Shown: in pieces, positions 35,470 through 45,205 of the stretch | How the letters are laid out: the number at the start of each line of letters is the position of its first letter | How positions within the stretch are numbered: position 1 is the first letter of the stretch | The notes under the pieces: generated by a model | Told to the model about the DNA's origin: nothing | Seen by the model: the letters and a program-made list of their open reading frames with translations, nothing else | Database searches by the model: none | Made by a program: the position numbers and the translations under genes | Origin: Candidatus Omnitrophota bacterium | GTDB lineage: Bacteria; Omnitrophota; Gorgyraeia; JAFGGP01 | Length of the DNA stretch: 49,206 nucleotides | Direction: 5' to 3' | NCBI GenBank assembly: GCA_016930485.1 | Contig: JAFGGP010000040.1 | Span: 1-49,206, forward strand

Positions 35470-36261
35470 GTGAGTAAACTACGATGGTTTTTTGCATATC
35501 TTTTCCTCGTTATCGCCTGCTTTTTTTTCTTACGTTTTGCCGCCCAGAACCCCTTTTTTAAGACTGTCAGGCTGCAGCTGGCCTCGCTGCTCGAGAGACC
35601 TTTTACCATAAGCAGCGATCTTTGCCTGCGCATCAAACATTTTTTTACCCTCCCTGATATTATCCGGGAAAACAAGGACTTGCATCGACAGAACGACTTT
35701 CTGGAACAGAGGGTGGTCGAGCTCGAAGAATGCGCGGCCGAGAACGAGCGGCTCAGGACACTCCTCGAGTTTCGCGATACACATACATCCGGGACAGTAG
35801 TAGCAAGGGTTATCGGGCGCTCGAGCGGCGATTTTTTCGATCTTGTTATCTTGGACAAGGGGAGTTCGGACGGTGTATACGAAAACACGCTGATTTTAGC
35901 CAACGGGGCATTGGCCGGCAGGGTAGTGGAGGCGAGCGCATCGCTGGCAAAGGCCCTGCTTATTACAAATCCGAATATCAAGGTGAGCGCTGTCATCCAG
36001 CGGACACGGGAGCTGGGATTAGTTCAGGGGACGGGAGGCAGACGGTGTCTTATGAATTACCTTGCGCAGGAGGCTACCATCGAGGAGGGCGATCTGGTGC
36101 TGACAAGCGGAATGAGCGAGATGTATCCCAAGGGACTTATTATCGGACACGTGATAGCAATACAGGAGTCTGAAGGAGGGCTGTTTAAGTATGCGGTGAT
36201 TGAACCGAAGGCGAAACTGAATACGCTGGAGGAGGTTATTTGTCTCGTTTCTACCCTGTGA
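35470..36261 (+). CDS. mreC: Rod shape-determining protein MreC
   Basis: TM, coiled coil, then VVARVIGRSSGDFFDLVILDKGSSDGVYENTLILANGALAGRVVEAS...SGMSEMYPKGLIIGHV; GTG start. Confidence 0.92.
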   Translation: MSKLRWFFAYLFLVIACFFFLRFAAQNPFFKTVRLQLASLLERPFTISSDLCLRIKHFFTLPDIIRENKDLHRQNDFLEQRVVELEECAAENERLRTLLEFRDTHTSGTVVARVIGRSSGDFFDLVILDKGSSDGVYENTLILANGALAGRVVEASASLAKALLITNPNIKVSAVIQRTRELGLVQGTGGRRCLMNYLAQEATIEEGDLVLTSGMSEMYPKGLIIGHVIAIQESEGGLFKYAVIEPKAKLNTLEEVICLVSTL

Positions 36262-36755
36262 GACTGGTGCTGATAGTTTTTTCCCTGGTTGTTGTTCAAT
36301 TTTCTTTTTTTTCTTCGTCGGCAAGCCCTTTTTTACATCCCGACCTGTTGCTTCTTTTTCTCTGTTACTGTTCTAGTTATACGGGGGTTCGCGCGGCGAC
36401 ACTCCTCGGCGTTATCCTCGGTTTTATTCAGGGAAGTTTTTCATTTTTACCCTCGTTGGGTTACAGTCTTGCATATGGATTAATCGGTTTTATACTGGGT
36501 TCTGTCAGTAAAGGTGTGCTGCGTGAGGCGGGTGCGACCCAGTTTCTGTTTGCATTTCTTGGATTGGGTATAAAGTGGTTTCACGTGTCCTGTCTTGCTT
36601 TTTTTCTGTACCAGATGAGATGGTCTTCCGCGGCGACGGTATTACAGGAGAGGGCATTGCCGGAGCTGATGGCGACCCTTATTACGGCCCCCTTTCTTTT
36701 TGCCCTTTTTAATCTTATTCTGATACGAAAGAGACGATACCATTTTGTCGGCTAA
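36240..36755 (+). CDS. mreD: Rod shape-determining protein MreD
   Basis: Small multi-TM protein between mreC and PBP2 gene: HPDLLLLFLCYCSSYTGVRAATLLGVILGFIQGSFS; TTG start overlapping mreC. Confidence 0.8.
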   Translation: MSRFYPVRLVLIVFSLVVVQFSFFSSSASPFLHPDLLLLFLCYCSSYTGVRAATLLGVILGFIQGSFSFLPSLGYSLAYGLIGFILGSVSKGVLREAGATQFLFAFLGLGIKWFHVSCLAFFLYQMRWSSAATVLQERALPELMATLITAPFLFALFNLILIRKRRYHFVG

Positions 36756-36764
36756 GAGGAAGCC

Positions 36765-38489
36765 ATGGAAGAGCGATTAAGACATTTTGCCGTACTCTCG
36801 CAGTGCTGTCTTTTAGTGCTGCTGCTAACGGCCTTTTATCTTCAGGTTGTGCGCAGCGCATATTATAAAGACCTCAGTTCGGCAAATCGGATTCGCATTA
36901 TTCCTCTACCGGCCCCCCGCGGCACCATTCTCGACAGAAACGGGGTCGTCCTTGCCGGCAACAGGGTTGCCTTTAGCGTCGTCGCACTGCCTCAGGAGCT
37001 GCCTGACGCAGATGCGGTATTTGCGAGGTTGTCCCCGTATGTTGACATAGAGCCCGATGAATTAAAGCGGCGCTACACCAAGAATTATTACGTCCCTTTT
37101 GCTCCCGCCGTGCTCATGGATGACATCAAAAAAGAAAAGGCGCTGTATCTTGAGGAGGTGCTTTCTGAAATGCCGGGAATTGCCATCAGGCCTTCTTTTG
37201 TACGCGAATATCCGCTGGGAACGGTTGGTGCTCACATGGTGGGTTATGTCGGCGAGATAACCGCTGCAGAGCTTGACCGGCTGAAGGAGTACGGCTATCG
37301 GATGAAAGATGTGGTAGGGAGGCAGGGGATAGAGGAACAGTATGACAGTTATATGCGGGGCGTTGCCGGAGGCAAGCAGATAGAGGCCGATAACCGGGGC
37401 CGGCAGGTGCGGGTTCTGGGGAGCAGGCTTCCCCGCGCCGGAAAGGATGTGAGGTTAACCGTTGACAGTGCCTTGCAGGCATATATCCGCGGCCTCCTCC
37501 AGGGATATACAGGAGCGGTTGTTGTGCTTGACGCGCAAACGGGCGCGGTGCTTGCCATGGAGAGTACACCCGGTTTTGACCCTAATGTATTCGTCAGACG
37601 GGACGAAGGGGCGATACGTACGTTACAACGGTCGTCTGTGGCGCCGTTTTTAAACAGGGCGCTCAGCGGCAGATATCCGCCCGGTTCGATATTTAAATTA
37701 GTGGTTGCCTGTGCTGCACTTGAAAAGGGGGGCGTTCAGAAAAATCAGCTTTATGAATGTCAGGGATATGTATATGTGGGGGATGCGCGGATTCGCTGCT
37801 GGAGGCGTGAGGGGCACGGATTTGTGAACGTAACCGAGGCCCTTATCGGGTCATGCAACGTATATTTTATTCAGGCTGGCCTCAAGGTGGGGCCGGTACT
37901 GCTCGAGAAGTATGCCCGCCTTTTTGGGTTCGGCTCTGCGACAGGCATTGAGTTGGGACATGAATATGACGGTCTTGTCCCCAACAAGCTCTGGAAGCGG
38001 CAACACATGCATGCCGGCTGGTACGATGGCGATACCGCCAATATGGCGATTGGCCAGGGGTACATTATAGTTACCCCTTTACAGGTAGCCCGGATGACTG
38101 CGGCTATCGCGAACGGAGGTAGGCTGCTCAGGCCGTATCTGGTCGAACAGATAGGGGGCCTTGGGGTAGCGCGTGTTGCAGCAACCGATACCGATGTTTC
38201 TCAGGGGACGCTAAGGATTATCCGGGATGCGATGACCGGGGTTATTCGGGAGGCGCGCGGGACAGGACACACGGCATCTACGAAAGAGGTGGCGATAGCG
38301 GCAAAAACAGGTACTGCGCAGACCGCTATGCCGGCCAAGACACATGCCTGGTTTACCGGATTTGCCCCTGCCGAGAAGCCACGCATCGCCTTTGTCATAT
38401 TGATCGAATACGGAGGCAGCGGCGGCGATACGCCGGCCCTTATTGCCAGGCAGTTAGTGTTATATGCCAAGGAACAGGGCCTGCTCTGA
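36765..38489 (+). CDS. mrdA: Penicillin-binding protein 2
   Basis: APRGTILDRNGVVLAGNRVAFSV; YPPGSIFKLVVACAALE (SxxK); AAKTGTAQ (KTG); CWRREGHGFVNVTEALIGSCNVYF. Confidence 0.95.
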   Translation: MEERLRHFAVLSQCCLLVLLLTAFYLQVVRSAYYKDLSSANRIRIIPLPAPRGTILDRNGVVLAGNRVAFSVVALPQELPDADAVFARLSPYVDIEPDELKRRYTKNYYVPFAPAVLMDDIKKEKALYLEEVLSEMPGIAIRPSFVREYPLGTVGAHMVGYVGEITAAELDRLKEYGYRMKDVVGRQGIEEQYDSYMRGVAGGKQIEADNRGRQVRVLGSRLPRAGKDVRLTVDSALQAYIRGLLQGYTGAVVVLDAQTGAVLAMESTPGFDPNVFVRRDEGAIRTLQRSSVAPFLNRALSGRYPPGSIFKLVVACAALEKGGVQKNQLYECQGYVYVGDARIRCWRREGHGFVNVTEALIGSCNVYFIQAGLKVGPVLLEKYARLFGFGSATGIELGHEYDGLVPNKLWKRQHMHAGWYDGDTANMAIGQGYIIVTPLQVARMTAAIANGGRLLRPYLVEQIGGLGVARVAATDTDVSQGTLRIIRDAMTGVIREARGTGHTASTKEVAIAAKTGTAQTAMPAKTHAWFTGFAPAEKPRIAFVILIEYGGSGGDTPALIARQLVLYAKEQGLL

Positions 38490-39583
38490 TGCCACACATG
38501 AAATCCGTTCTACGTTTACAGGATATCAAGGAGATTGACTGGCCTTTACTGGTACTGATGCTTTGCATTGTGGGCATCGGGTTAGCCGCTCTCTACAGTG
38601 CATCGTTTGGCAGATTGCCCGAGTTGCCGCTCAGGCAGTGTATCTGGGTGCTGACAGGCATTTTTCTTTTTATGCTGTCCCATAAGATAGGCTACCGAAG
38701 GTACATCAACGCAGCCTATTTTTTGTATGCCTTGGGTATTCTGCTGCTGCTTATTGTGCTCGTGACAGGATCACGGAAATTTGGCGCCCAGCGGTGGCTC
38801 TATGTCGGTCCGCTCAGTTTTCAGCCCTCAGAGCTTATGAAGCTCTGTTATCTGCTGGCCCTGGCGCGGGTGTTCTCTCATTTTGAGCCGAGGGAATTAA
38901 CGGCGCTGGATATCGGTTTTGTGGTATGTCTTACCCTGCTTCCCATGGCGCTGATTCTTGTTGAACCTGATTTGGGCACCTCACTTATCTTTCTCCCGCT
39001 TTTTTTGGGCATTTTCTACGTATGGGGGGTTAATCTCAGATTTCTCAGCGGGTGTGCCCTGCTGGGGCTTGCCGCTGCACCAGTTATGTGGTTCAATCTC
39101 AAGGAGTATCAGCGCTCGCGCCTCCTTGCTTTTTTTGACCCCAATGCCGACCCGCTGGGGGCCGGGTACACGATGATTCAATCCAAGATTGCCATTGGTT
39201 CGGGCGGCCTTTTCGGGAAGGGCTGGTTAAGCGGAACGCAGAATATACTTAATTTTCTCCCGGAGCGGCACAGCGATTTTATCTTTTCGGTGATCGGCGA
39301 AGAGTTCGGTTTTTTAGGAAGTCTTGTGACTATGACACTCTTTTTTCTATTAACGAGCCGCATTCTGGTAACTACCCTTGCAAAGAGAGACAGGGAGGCC
39401 CGCATGGTGGGCGCCGGTGTCTTTTTGCTTTTTTTGGTTCAGAGCTTCATTAATCTCGGGATGAGCATGGGTATTATGCCTGTTGTCGGATTGCCGCTTC
39501 CTCTGATGAGCTATGGAGGGTCGCATTTACTCGTTAATATGGTTTGTCTGGGGCTGGTATCGAGCTTCCGGAAAACAGTATAA
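38489..39583 (+). CDS. rodA: RodA/FtsW-family peptidoglycan glycosyltransferase
   Basis: LVEPDLGTSLIFLPLF; GAGYTMIQSKIAIGSGGLFGKGWLSGTQNILNFLPERHSDFIFSVIGEEFGFLGS; GLPLPLMSYGGSHLL. Confidence 0.95.
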   Translation: MPHMKSVLRLQDIKEIDWPLLVLMLCIVGIGLAALYSASFGRLPELPLRQCIWVLTGIFLFMLSHKIGYRRYINAAYFLYALGILLLLIVLVTGSRKFGAQRWLYVGPLSFQPSELMKLCYLLALARVFSHFEPRELTALDIGFVVCLTLLPMALILVEPDLGTSLIFLPLFLGIFYVWGVNLRFLSGCALLGLAAAPVMWFNLKEYQRSRLLAFFDPNADPLGAGYTMIQSKIAIGSGGLFGKGWLSGTQNILNFLPERHSDFIFSVIGEEFGFLGSLVTMTLFFLLTSRILVTTLAKRDREARMVGAGVFLLFLVQSFINLGMSMGIMPVVGLPLPLMSYGGSHLLVNMVCLGLVSSFRKTV

Positions 39584-39628
39584 CGGATGGAAGATAAAAG
39601 GGCGGTGAGGGGATGTGACGGGGACGAT

Positions 39629-39657
39629 TTGACAAGGAGAAGGTGTTACGTTATAAT
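39629..39657 (+). promoter_or_regulatory. perfect-consensus sigma70 promoter: TTGACA - 17 nt - TATAAT
   Basis: ttgacaaggagaaggtgttacgttataat upstream of the ATPase cluster. Confidence 0.75.
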
Positions 39658-39795
39658 TATTCCGTAAGTTTTTTTATTTAATATAGTAATGACATTGCGT
39701 ATGGATGTATCCTAGCGAAACAAGCCAGACATTGTCCGCTCCATTATATATGGCGAGACGTTGCCGTGAGCGGGCTCGATCTAAGGAGAGACGCC

Positions 39796-40242
39796 ATGAA
39801 AAAGTATGACCGGATGTTGAGCAAACCTTTAGGCGAGCTTTTGATCGCGAAGGAGATTATTACGCCCGATCAGCTCGAAGAGGCCCTCGTGGTGCAAAAA
39901 CGGGAGGGGGGGCTCATCGGAGAGATTTTGATACGGCTTGGCTTTGCCAATGAGGAGGCCATTGCACAGGCGCTTACCATGCAGTACGGGCTTCCCTACC
40001 TCCCCCTTACTAATTACGAAATAGATCCTGCAGTGCTCTCGGTTGTCCCCAGAGAGACGGCACAGAAATATTGCTTTATCCCGATCGATAAGATAGGAAA
40101 TAACCTTACCATAGCCATCTCCAACCCCCTTGATTACAAAACGTTGGAGAGCATAGAAAAGCTGACCGGTTGTGTCGTACATATTTTTGTAAGCACATCG
40201 TCTCATATTAACGAAGCAATCAACAAGTACTATCAGACATAA
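39796..40242 (+). CDS. Standalone MshEN/GspE N-terminal-domain-like protein
   Basis: KPLGELLIAKEIITPDQLEEALVVQKREGGLIGEILIRLGFANEEAIAQALTMQYGLPYLPL...; aaggagag RBS before ATG 39796. Confidence 0.8.
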   Translation: MKKYDRMLSKPLGELLIAKEIITPDQLEEALVVQKREGGLIGEILIRLGFANEEAIAQALTMQYGLPYLPLTNYEIDPAVLSVVPRETAQKYCFIPIDKIGNNLTIAISNPLDYKTLESIEKLTGCVVHIFVSTSSHINEAINKYYQT

Positions 40243-40256
40243 CTCTCCCGTGACTT

Positions 40257-41975
40257 ATGCCCTCGTTTAACGAACGCCTACAGGAGATACTGCTCGAAAG
40301 AGGGATCGTTACCCCCGAGCAGATGGAAGAGGTGCTGCAGCATCAGAGGCGCTTTAACTGCAGCTTCAAAGAGGCATTTTGCCGGTCGACGATTCTTACC
40401 GAAAAAGAACTTATGGCCGTGATCGCTGAGGAACTCAATACCCCTCTTATTGATCTTTCGAAGCTAAAGATAGACCCTGCCATTGCGAATATTCTCCCCG
40501 AAGAAATTGTCAGAAAATATCAGGTGGTTCCGATCGCAAAGATGGGCGGGTCATTAACCGTTGCAATGAGTGACCCGTTGAATATCTTTGCCCTTGATGA
40601 TATTGCGGCGATGACAAAGATGCGTCCCACCCCGGTCATTGCCACGCAGGCAGACATCAATACTGCAATCGATCAGCTCTATACGCTTCCGGCCAACGAG
40701 GCCATCGAAAAGATTGTCGAGAATATCCGGGAATCCGAACTCGAGCTTATTGCCATGGCCGAGGCACCGGACACCGAAATCCTGTTTAAGGACATTACCC
40801 AGGAGCCGATTGTCAAACTGGCTGCAAAAATTTTGGAGAACGCTATTCTCCAGCGGGCCTCGGATGTGCTGATAGAGCCTCTCGACCGCGAGACGAGAAT
40901 CCGCTACCGGATCGACGGTATTCTGTACGAACACAGAACCCTTGCGCGGACTATTCACGACGCGCTTGTCTCGCGTTTTAAGGTAATGAGCGAGTTGGAT
41001 ATTGCCGAACGGAGGCTGCCGCAGGAGGGACGTTTCAAGGCCCGTTTTTTGGAGAGAGAGGTTGACTGCAGGGTTTCGGTCTTGCCGTCGATCAAAGGCG
41101 AAAATATGGCTATCCGCCTTCTTGACAAAACCGTCGCAACCCTTGACATTGAGAAGTTGGGGTTCGGCGAACATAACATTGCTGTTCTAAAAGACTGCGT
41201 CGATCGGCCTCACGGCATGATACTGGTCTGCGGTCCTACCGGAAGCGGAAAGACGACAACCCTCTACTCGCTCCTTAAAATTGTCAATTCACCGGAGATT
41301 AATGTAGTTACCGTTGAGGAACCCGTTGAGTATCAGCTGGAGGGCGTCAATCAATCGTCGATCAATACGGATATCGGATATACCTATGCGCGGGCGTTAC
41401 GGTCTATTTTGCGTCAGGATCCCGAGATTATTATGGTGGGTGAGATCAGGGATTTCGAGACCGTGGATATCGCAATCAAGGCGGCATTGACCGGACACCT
41501 CGTTTTAAGCACACTTCACACGACTACGGCGCCAGGGTCTATTACCCGCCTGATTAATATGGGGGTTGACACCTTTCTGATCAACGCAACCGTGACGGCT
41601 ATTGTCGCACAGCGGCTTCTGCGGGAGCTATGCCCGCACTGCAAAACGCCTTATACGCCGCGGGGCGCTATTCTTGAGAAGTTTAAGGTTGCTACCGGTG
41701 AACGCACGGAGGAGCTGAACTTTTTTCATCCGAAGGGATGTTCGCGCTGTTTTCATAGCGGTTACTTTGGGCGTATCGGCATCGCCGAGATTCTGGTTTT
41801 GACACCCTCTATCCGCGAGGTCATTAGCAGGAAGCCCCAGGAGCTCGAGATTAAGAGGATAGCGCGAAAAGAGGGCATGATGACGTTGCGGGAGGCGGCC
41901 ATCAGACATGTGATAAACGGTGTTACCTCGCTCGAGGAGGCACTGCGTCTGACAGCGCCTGATGAGCAGCAATAG
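40257..41975 (+). CDS. Type II secretion/type IV pilus assembly ATPase (GspE/PilB family), copy 1
   Basis: Walker A CGPTGSGKTTTLYSLL; RSILRQDPEIIMVGEIRDFETVDIAIKAALTGHLVLSTLHTTTA; CPHC...CSRC. Confidence 0.95.
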   Translation: MPSFNERLQEILLERGIVTPEQMEEVLQHQRRFNCSFKEAFCRSTILTEKELMAVIAEELNTPLIDLSKLKIDPAIANILPEEIVRKYQVVPIAKMGGSLTVAMSDPLNIFALDDIAAMTKMRPTPVIATQADINTAIDQLYTLPANEAIEKIVENIRESELELIAMAEAPDTEILFKDITQEPIVKLAAKILENAILQRASDVLIEPLDRETRIRYRIDGILYEHRTLARTIHDALVSRFKVMSELDIAERRLPQEGRFKARFLEREVDCRVSVLPSIKGENMAIRLLDKTVATLDIEKLGFGEHNIAVLKDCVDRPHGMILVCGPTGSGKTTTLYSLLKIVNSPEINVVTVEEPVEYQLEGVNQSSINTDIGYTYARALRSILRQDPEIIMVGEIRDFETVDIAIKAALTGHLVLSTLHTTTAPGSITRLINMGVDTFLINATVTAIVAQRLLRELCPHCKTPYTPRGAILEKFKVATGERTEELNFFHPKGCSRCFHSGYFGRIGIAEILVLTPSIREVISRKPQELEIKRIARKEGMMTLREAAIRHVINGVTSLEEALRLTAPDEQQ

Positions 41976-41988
41976 TAGAGAGAGATAT

Positions 41989-43728
41989 ATGAAGCCATTG
42001 CGAGAACGCATTATTGACAAGCTTATCGAGCACGGTTTTGTTGCCAGGGCAGAACTCGATAGTATGCTTGCGAAATACACGAAGAAAAACATAGGACTCG
42101 GCAAGATTCTTGTGCGGGAAGGGATTGTTTCGGAAAGGGATTTTATGATTTTCCTGAGCCAGGAACTGCATATCCCGCCTTTGGATCTGTCGCGCTACAG
42201 GGTTGATCCCCAGCTGAGCGGACTTCTCAGCGAGGCATTTTGTAAGCAGTGGCTGGTGGTGCCTCTTTCCCACATCGGACAGACGGTAACCGTTGCTATG
42301 GCAGACCCGTGCGATATCATTGCTATCGATAATCTGCAGAGTATGTTGCACAGTATAGACATTGTTATCGCGACGGAAAAAAATATCCTGATGTCCATCG
42401 AACGACTCTACCACCCCGATAGCGATCTTACAGAGAAGGAACAGGGCCCGCAAGATGATGAGATACTGCTTTTGGATGAAAACGCGGAACTCGAGGTGGC
42501 GCATGCCGGCGTCTTTGATGAAGAGAATATAGAAGAGGCGATCAGGGAGAGTCAGACGCCACCCATCGTCAAAATCGTCAATCTTATTTTGATCGAGGCC
42601 TTAAGCCGCCGGGCAAGCGATATCCATATCGAACCCTGTGAAAATAAACTCAAGGTGAGATATCGGATTGACGGACGGCTGAAAGAGGCCATGACGTTGC
42701 CGAAGGAGAATCAGAGTGCCATACTGGCCCGCGTCAAAATCATGGCGGGTGTCGATATTACTGAAAGCAGATTCCCGCAGGACGGACGGTTCGGTGTTAA
42801 ATTCAGGGACGGAGAGGTTGATTTCAGGGTGTCGGTATTCCCCATCACCTTTGGCGGCAAGATTGTTTTGCGGGCGCTCGATGTTACTAATCTAAAAATT
42901 GGCCTTGACCAGCTCGGTTTTCTTGATGAGCCATGCGTGCAGTTCAAGGAGGCTATAAAAAAGCCGTTCGGCATGCTTCTGGTGACCGGGCCGACGGGGA
43001 GCGGTAAATCGACCACGTTGTATTCTATCTTAAACCAGCTCAACACCCCGGACCGGAATATTATCACCGTGGAGGACCCTGTTGAGTACGAACTTGAGGG
43101 CATTTCCCAGATTCAGGTACATCCTGATATCGGCCTTACCTTTGCGGCGGGGCTGAAGTCCATTCTCAGACAGAGCCCTGATATTATACTGGTGGGCGAA
43201 ATCAGGGATTATGAAACGGCCGACATCGCGGTCAAGGCGGCTCTGACCGGACATCTTTTGTTGAGCACACTCCATACCAACGATGCGCCGAGCGCCATTA
43301 CGCGATTGAGGGACATGGGAATCGAGTCTTACCTTATCGCATCTTCACTGGTACTGGTTGCGGCACAGCGTCTGATGAGACGGATTTGCCCCAATTGCAG
43401 GGTTGCGGCAGATATTGATGAGGAGATTTTGTTGGAGGAAGGCCTTTCGAAAGAGGAGATTGCGCGCGGGACATTTTTTAAAGGGATGGGGTGCACGCAG
43501 TGCAACTATACCGGCTATCGGGGGAGAATGGGTACGCTGGAGGTACTCGTTCCTGACGATACTATGCGGGATATGATTCTCAGCAACGCCTCCTCGGATG
43601 AAATAAAGGAATACGCGCGCTCAGGCGGTTTTAGGACGCTCAGAGAAAACGCAATCCAGAAATTTCTGAGCGGCATGACCACTTTTGAAGAGGTGCTTCG
43701 GGTTACCGCAGAAGAAGAGGAGGGCTGA
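41989..43728 (+). CDS. Type II secretion/type IV pilus assembly ATPase (GspE/PilB family), copy 2
   Basis: Walker A TGPTGSGKSTTLYSIL; KSILRQSPDIILVGEIRDYETADIAVKAALTGHLLLSTLHTNDAP; CPNC...CTQC. Confidence 0.95.
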   Translation: MKPLRERIIDKLIEHGFVARAELDSMLAKYTKKNIGLGKILVREGIVSERDFMIFLSQELHIPPLDLSRYRVDPQLSGLLSEAFCKQWLVVPLSHIGQTVTVAMADPCDIIAIDNLQSMLHSIDIVIATEKNILMSIERLYHPDSDLTEKEQGPQDDEILLLDENAELEVAHAGVFDEENIEEAIRESQTPPIVKIVNLILIEALSRRASDIHIEPCENKLKVRYRIDGRLKEAMTLPKENQSAILARVKIMAGVDITESRFPQDGRFGVKFRDGEVDFRVSVFPITFGGKIVLRALDVTNLKIGLDQLGFLDEPCVQFKEAIKKPFGMLLVTGPTGSGKSTTLYSILNQLNTPDRNIITVEDPVEYELEGISQIQVHPDIGLTFAAGLKSILRQSPDIILVGEIRDYETADIAVKAALTGHLLLSTLHTNDAPSAITRLRDMGIESYLIASSLVLVAAQRLMRRICPNCRVAADIDEEILLEEGLSKEEIARGTFFKGMGCTQCNYTGYRGRMGTLEVLVPDDTMRDMILSNASSDEIKEYARSGGFRTLRENAIQKFLSGMTTFEEVLRVTAEEEEG

Positions 43729-43836
43729 GTGAGACGAGCGAGGGAAGGGTTTGCGTATCTCTCTCAATGGTCCTATCAGTAAAAAAGTGGCTTTATTTTT
43801 TTACTTTTGTTATAATAACTTAAAACAATTAGAGAT

Positions 43837-44526
43837 ATGAATCCAGAGACATTTGCTCATTTTTCACTACTCAGTTATGTGAGTGTTTTTCTTGCCGGGG
43901 TAGCCATGAGCTTTACCCCGTGTGTCTATCCGATTCTACCGGTTACGGTTGCTTTTATCGGGGGCAAGAGCCAGGGGTCGCGCCTTAAAGGCTTCTCACT
44001 TTCGGTCATGTATGTTTTTGGTATGTCCCTTACCTATGCGTCGTTGGGTGCCTTTGCAGCGCTGACCGGCTCTCTGTTTGGCCAGATAAGTACCCATCCC
44101 CTTACCTTTTTTATTGTCGGCAACATGCTTCTTTTATTCGGATTATCAATGCTCGATGTTTTTGTGCTGCCGCTTCCTCATAGGGTATTTCGGTTTGATG
44201 GTAGTGGGAAGAAGGGAGACATGCTCACCACCTTTCTTATGGGTGTGGCATCGGGGTTTATTATAGGACCGTGCACGGCTCCTGTGCTCGGGGCACTGTT
44301 GATATTTGTCGGTACGCATCAGAATGTACTCTATGGGATGACGCTTCTGTTTACCTTTGCTTACGGTATGGGAATCATGCTTATCATTGTGGGCACCTTT
44401 ATCGGGGTTCTGACGAATCTTCCCCGCTCGGGACAGTGGATGGGGCGCATCAAGAAGGGGTTTGGGTGGGCGATGATTGCTATCGCCGAGTATTTTTTCA
44501 TTCAATCCGGGAGGTTACTGATATGA
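43837..44526 (+). CDS. Cytochrome c biogenesis / DsbD-type transmembrane protein (CcdA family)
   Basis: FLAGVAMSFTPCVYPILPVTVAFIGG...GVASGFIIGPCTAPVLGALLIFV; multiple TM; extended -10 TGTTATAAT at 43808-43816. Confidence 0.88.
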   Translation: MNPETFAHFSLLSYVSVFLAGVAMSFTPCVYPILPVTVAFIGGKSQGSRLKGFSLSVMYVFGMSLTYASLGAFAALTGSLFGQISTHPLTFFIVGNMLLLFGLSMLDVFVLPLPHRVFRFDGSGKKGDMLTTFLMGVASGFIIGPCTAPVLGALLIFVGTHQNVLYGMTLLFTFAYGMGIMLIIVGTFIGVLTNLPRSGQWMGRIKKGFGWAMIAIAEYFFIQSGRLLI

Positions 44527-45044
44527 AGCGATTTTTAATTGTTACCTTTTTTGCCGTGGCAATCGTTATGGTAGGCATCCTGTTCTTTAAAGGGGCCGAT
44601 GCCCAAAACCTGCAGGCGGACAGGGGAACTGAGGCGGCTGATTTCACCCTGAGGACGTCAGGGGGGGAGGAAGTTACCTTATCTGATTTACGCGGCAAGG
44701 TGGTGATTTTGGATTTTTGGGCAACCTGGTGCCCGTACTGCGTAAAGGGCATTCCCTCTCTTCAGAGGATGTACGCGGCATATCAGGAAAAGGGTCTTGT
44801 TGTCTTGGGAATTAATATCCGGGAATCGATCCCCAAGGTCACCTCATTTGTCAATGCACACGCAATAACCTATCCCATGCTTTTAGACAGCGACGGGGCC
44901 GTTGCCGAGGCGTACAATGTGCGCGGCATCCCCAACTATCTTATTCTTGATGGCGACGGGGTCATTCAATACAGAGGATTTGCGCTGCCGGACAATACCG
45001 AGGAAATTATCAGCACCCTTTTAGAGGGAGCGGCGGCGTCCTGA
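44523..45044 (+). CDS. TlpA/ResA-like thioredoxin-family protein
   Basis: Signal anchor MKRFLIVTFFAVAIVMVGILFF; ADFTLRTSGGEEVTLSDLRGKVVILDFWATWCPYCVKGIPSL. Confidence 0.92.
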   Translation: MKRFLIVTFFAVAIVMVGILFFKGADAQNLQADRGTEAADFTLRTSGGEEVTLSDLRGKVVILDFWATWCPYCVKGIPSLQRMYAAYQEKGLVVLGINIRESIPKVTSFVNAHAITYPMLLDSDGAVAEAYNVRGIPNYLILDGDGVIQYRGFALPDNTEEIISTLLEGAAAS

Positions 45045-45078
45045 TCCCGCTCTTTTATCCCAGTAAAGAGGGAATATA

Positions 45079-45107
45079 TTGACTTACGTCCAGAGACACG
45101 GTATTAT
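45079..45107 (+). promoter_or_regulatory. sigma70-type promoter: TTGACT - 17 nt - TATTAT
   Basis: ttgacttacgtccagagacacggtattat upstream of the coiled-coil gene. Confidence 0.6.
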
Positions 45108-45205
45108 ACAAGGGAGCCAAAAATAGTTTTGGCCGGCATATATTCTCCCCATTGTTATATGAAGCAGGCGAGGCATCGTAGATATTCCGTTACCTTAATT
45201 ACTGT

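Noticed and set aside
40554-41174. 206-aa minus-strand ORF opposite GspE
   Set aside because: Antisense shadow of a highly conserved ATPase gene
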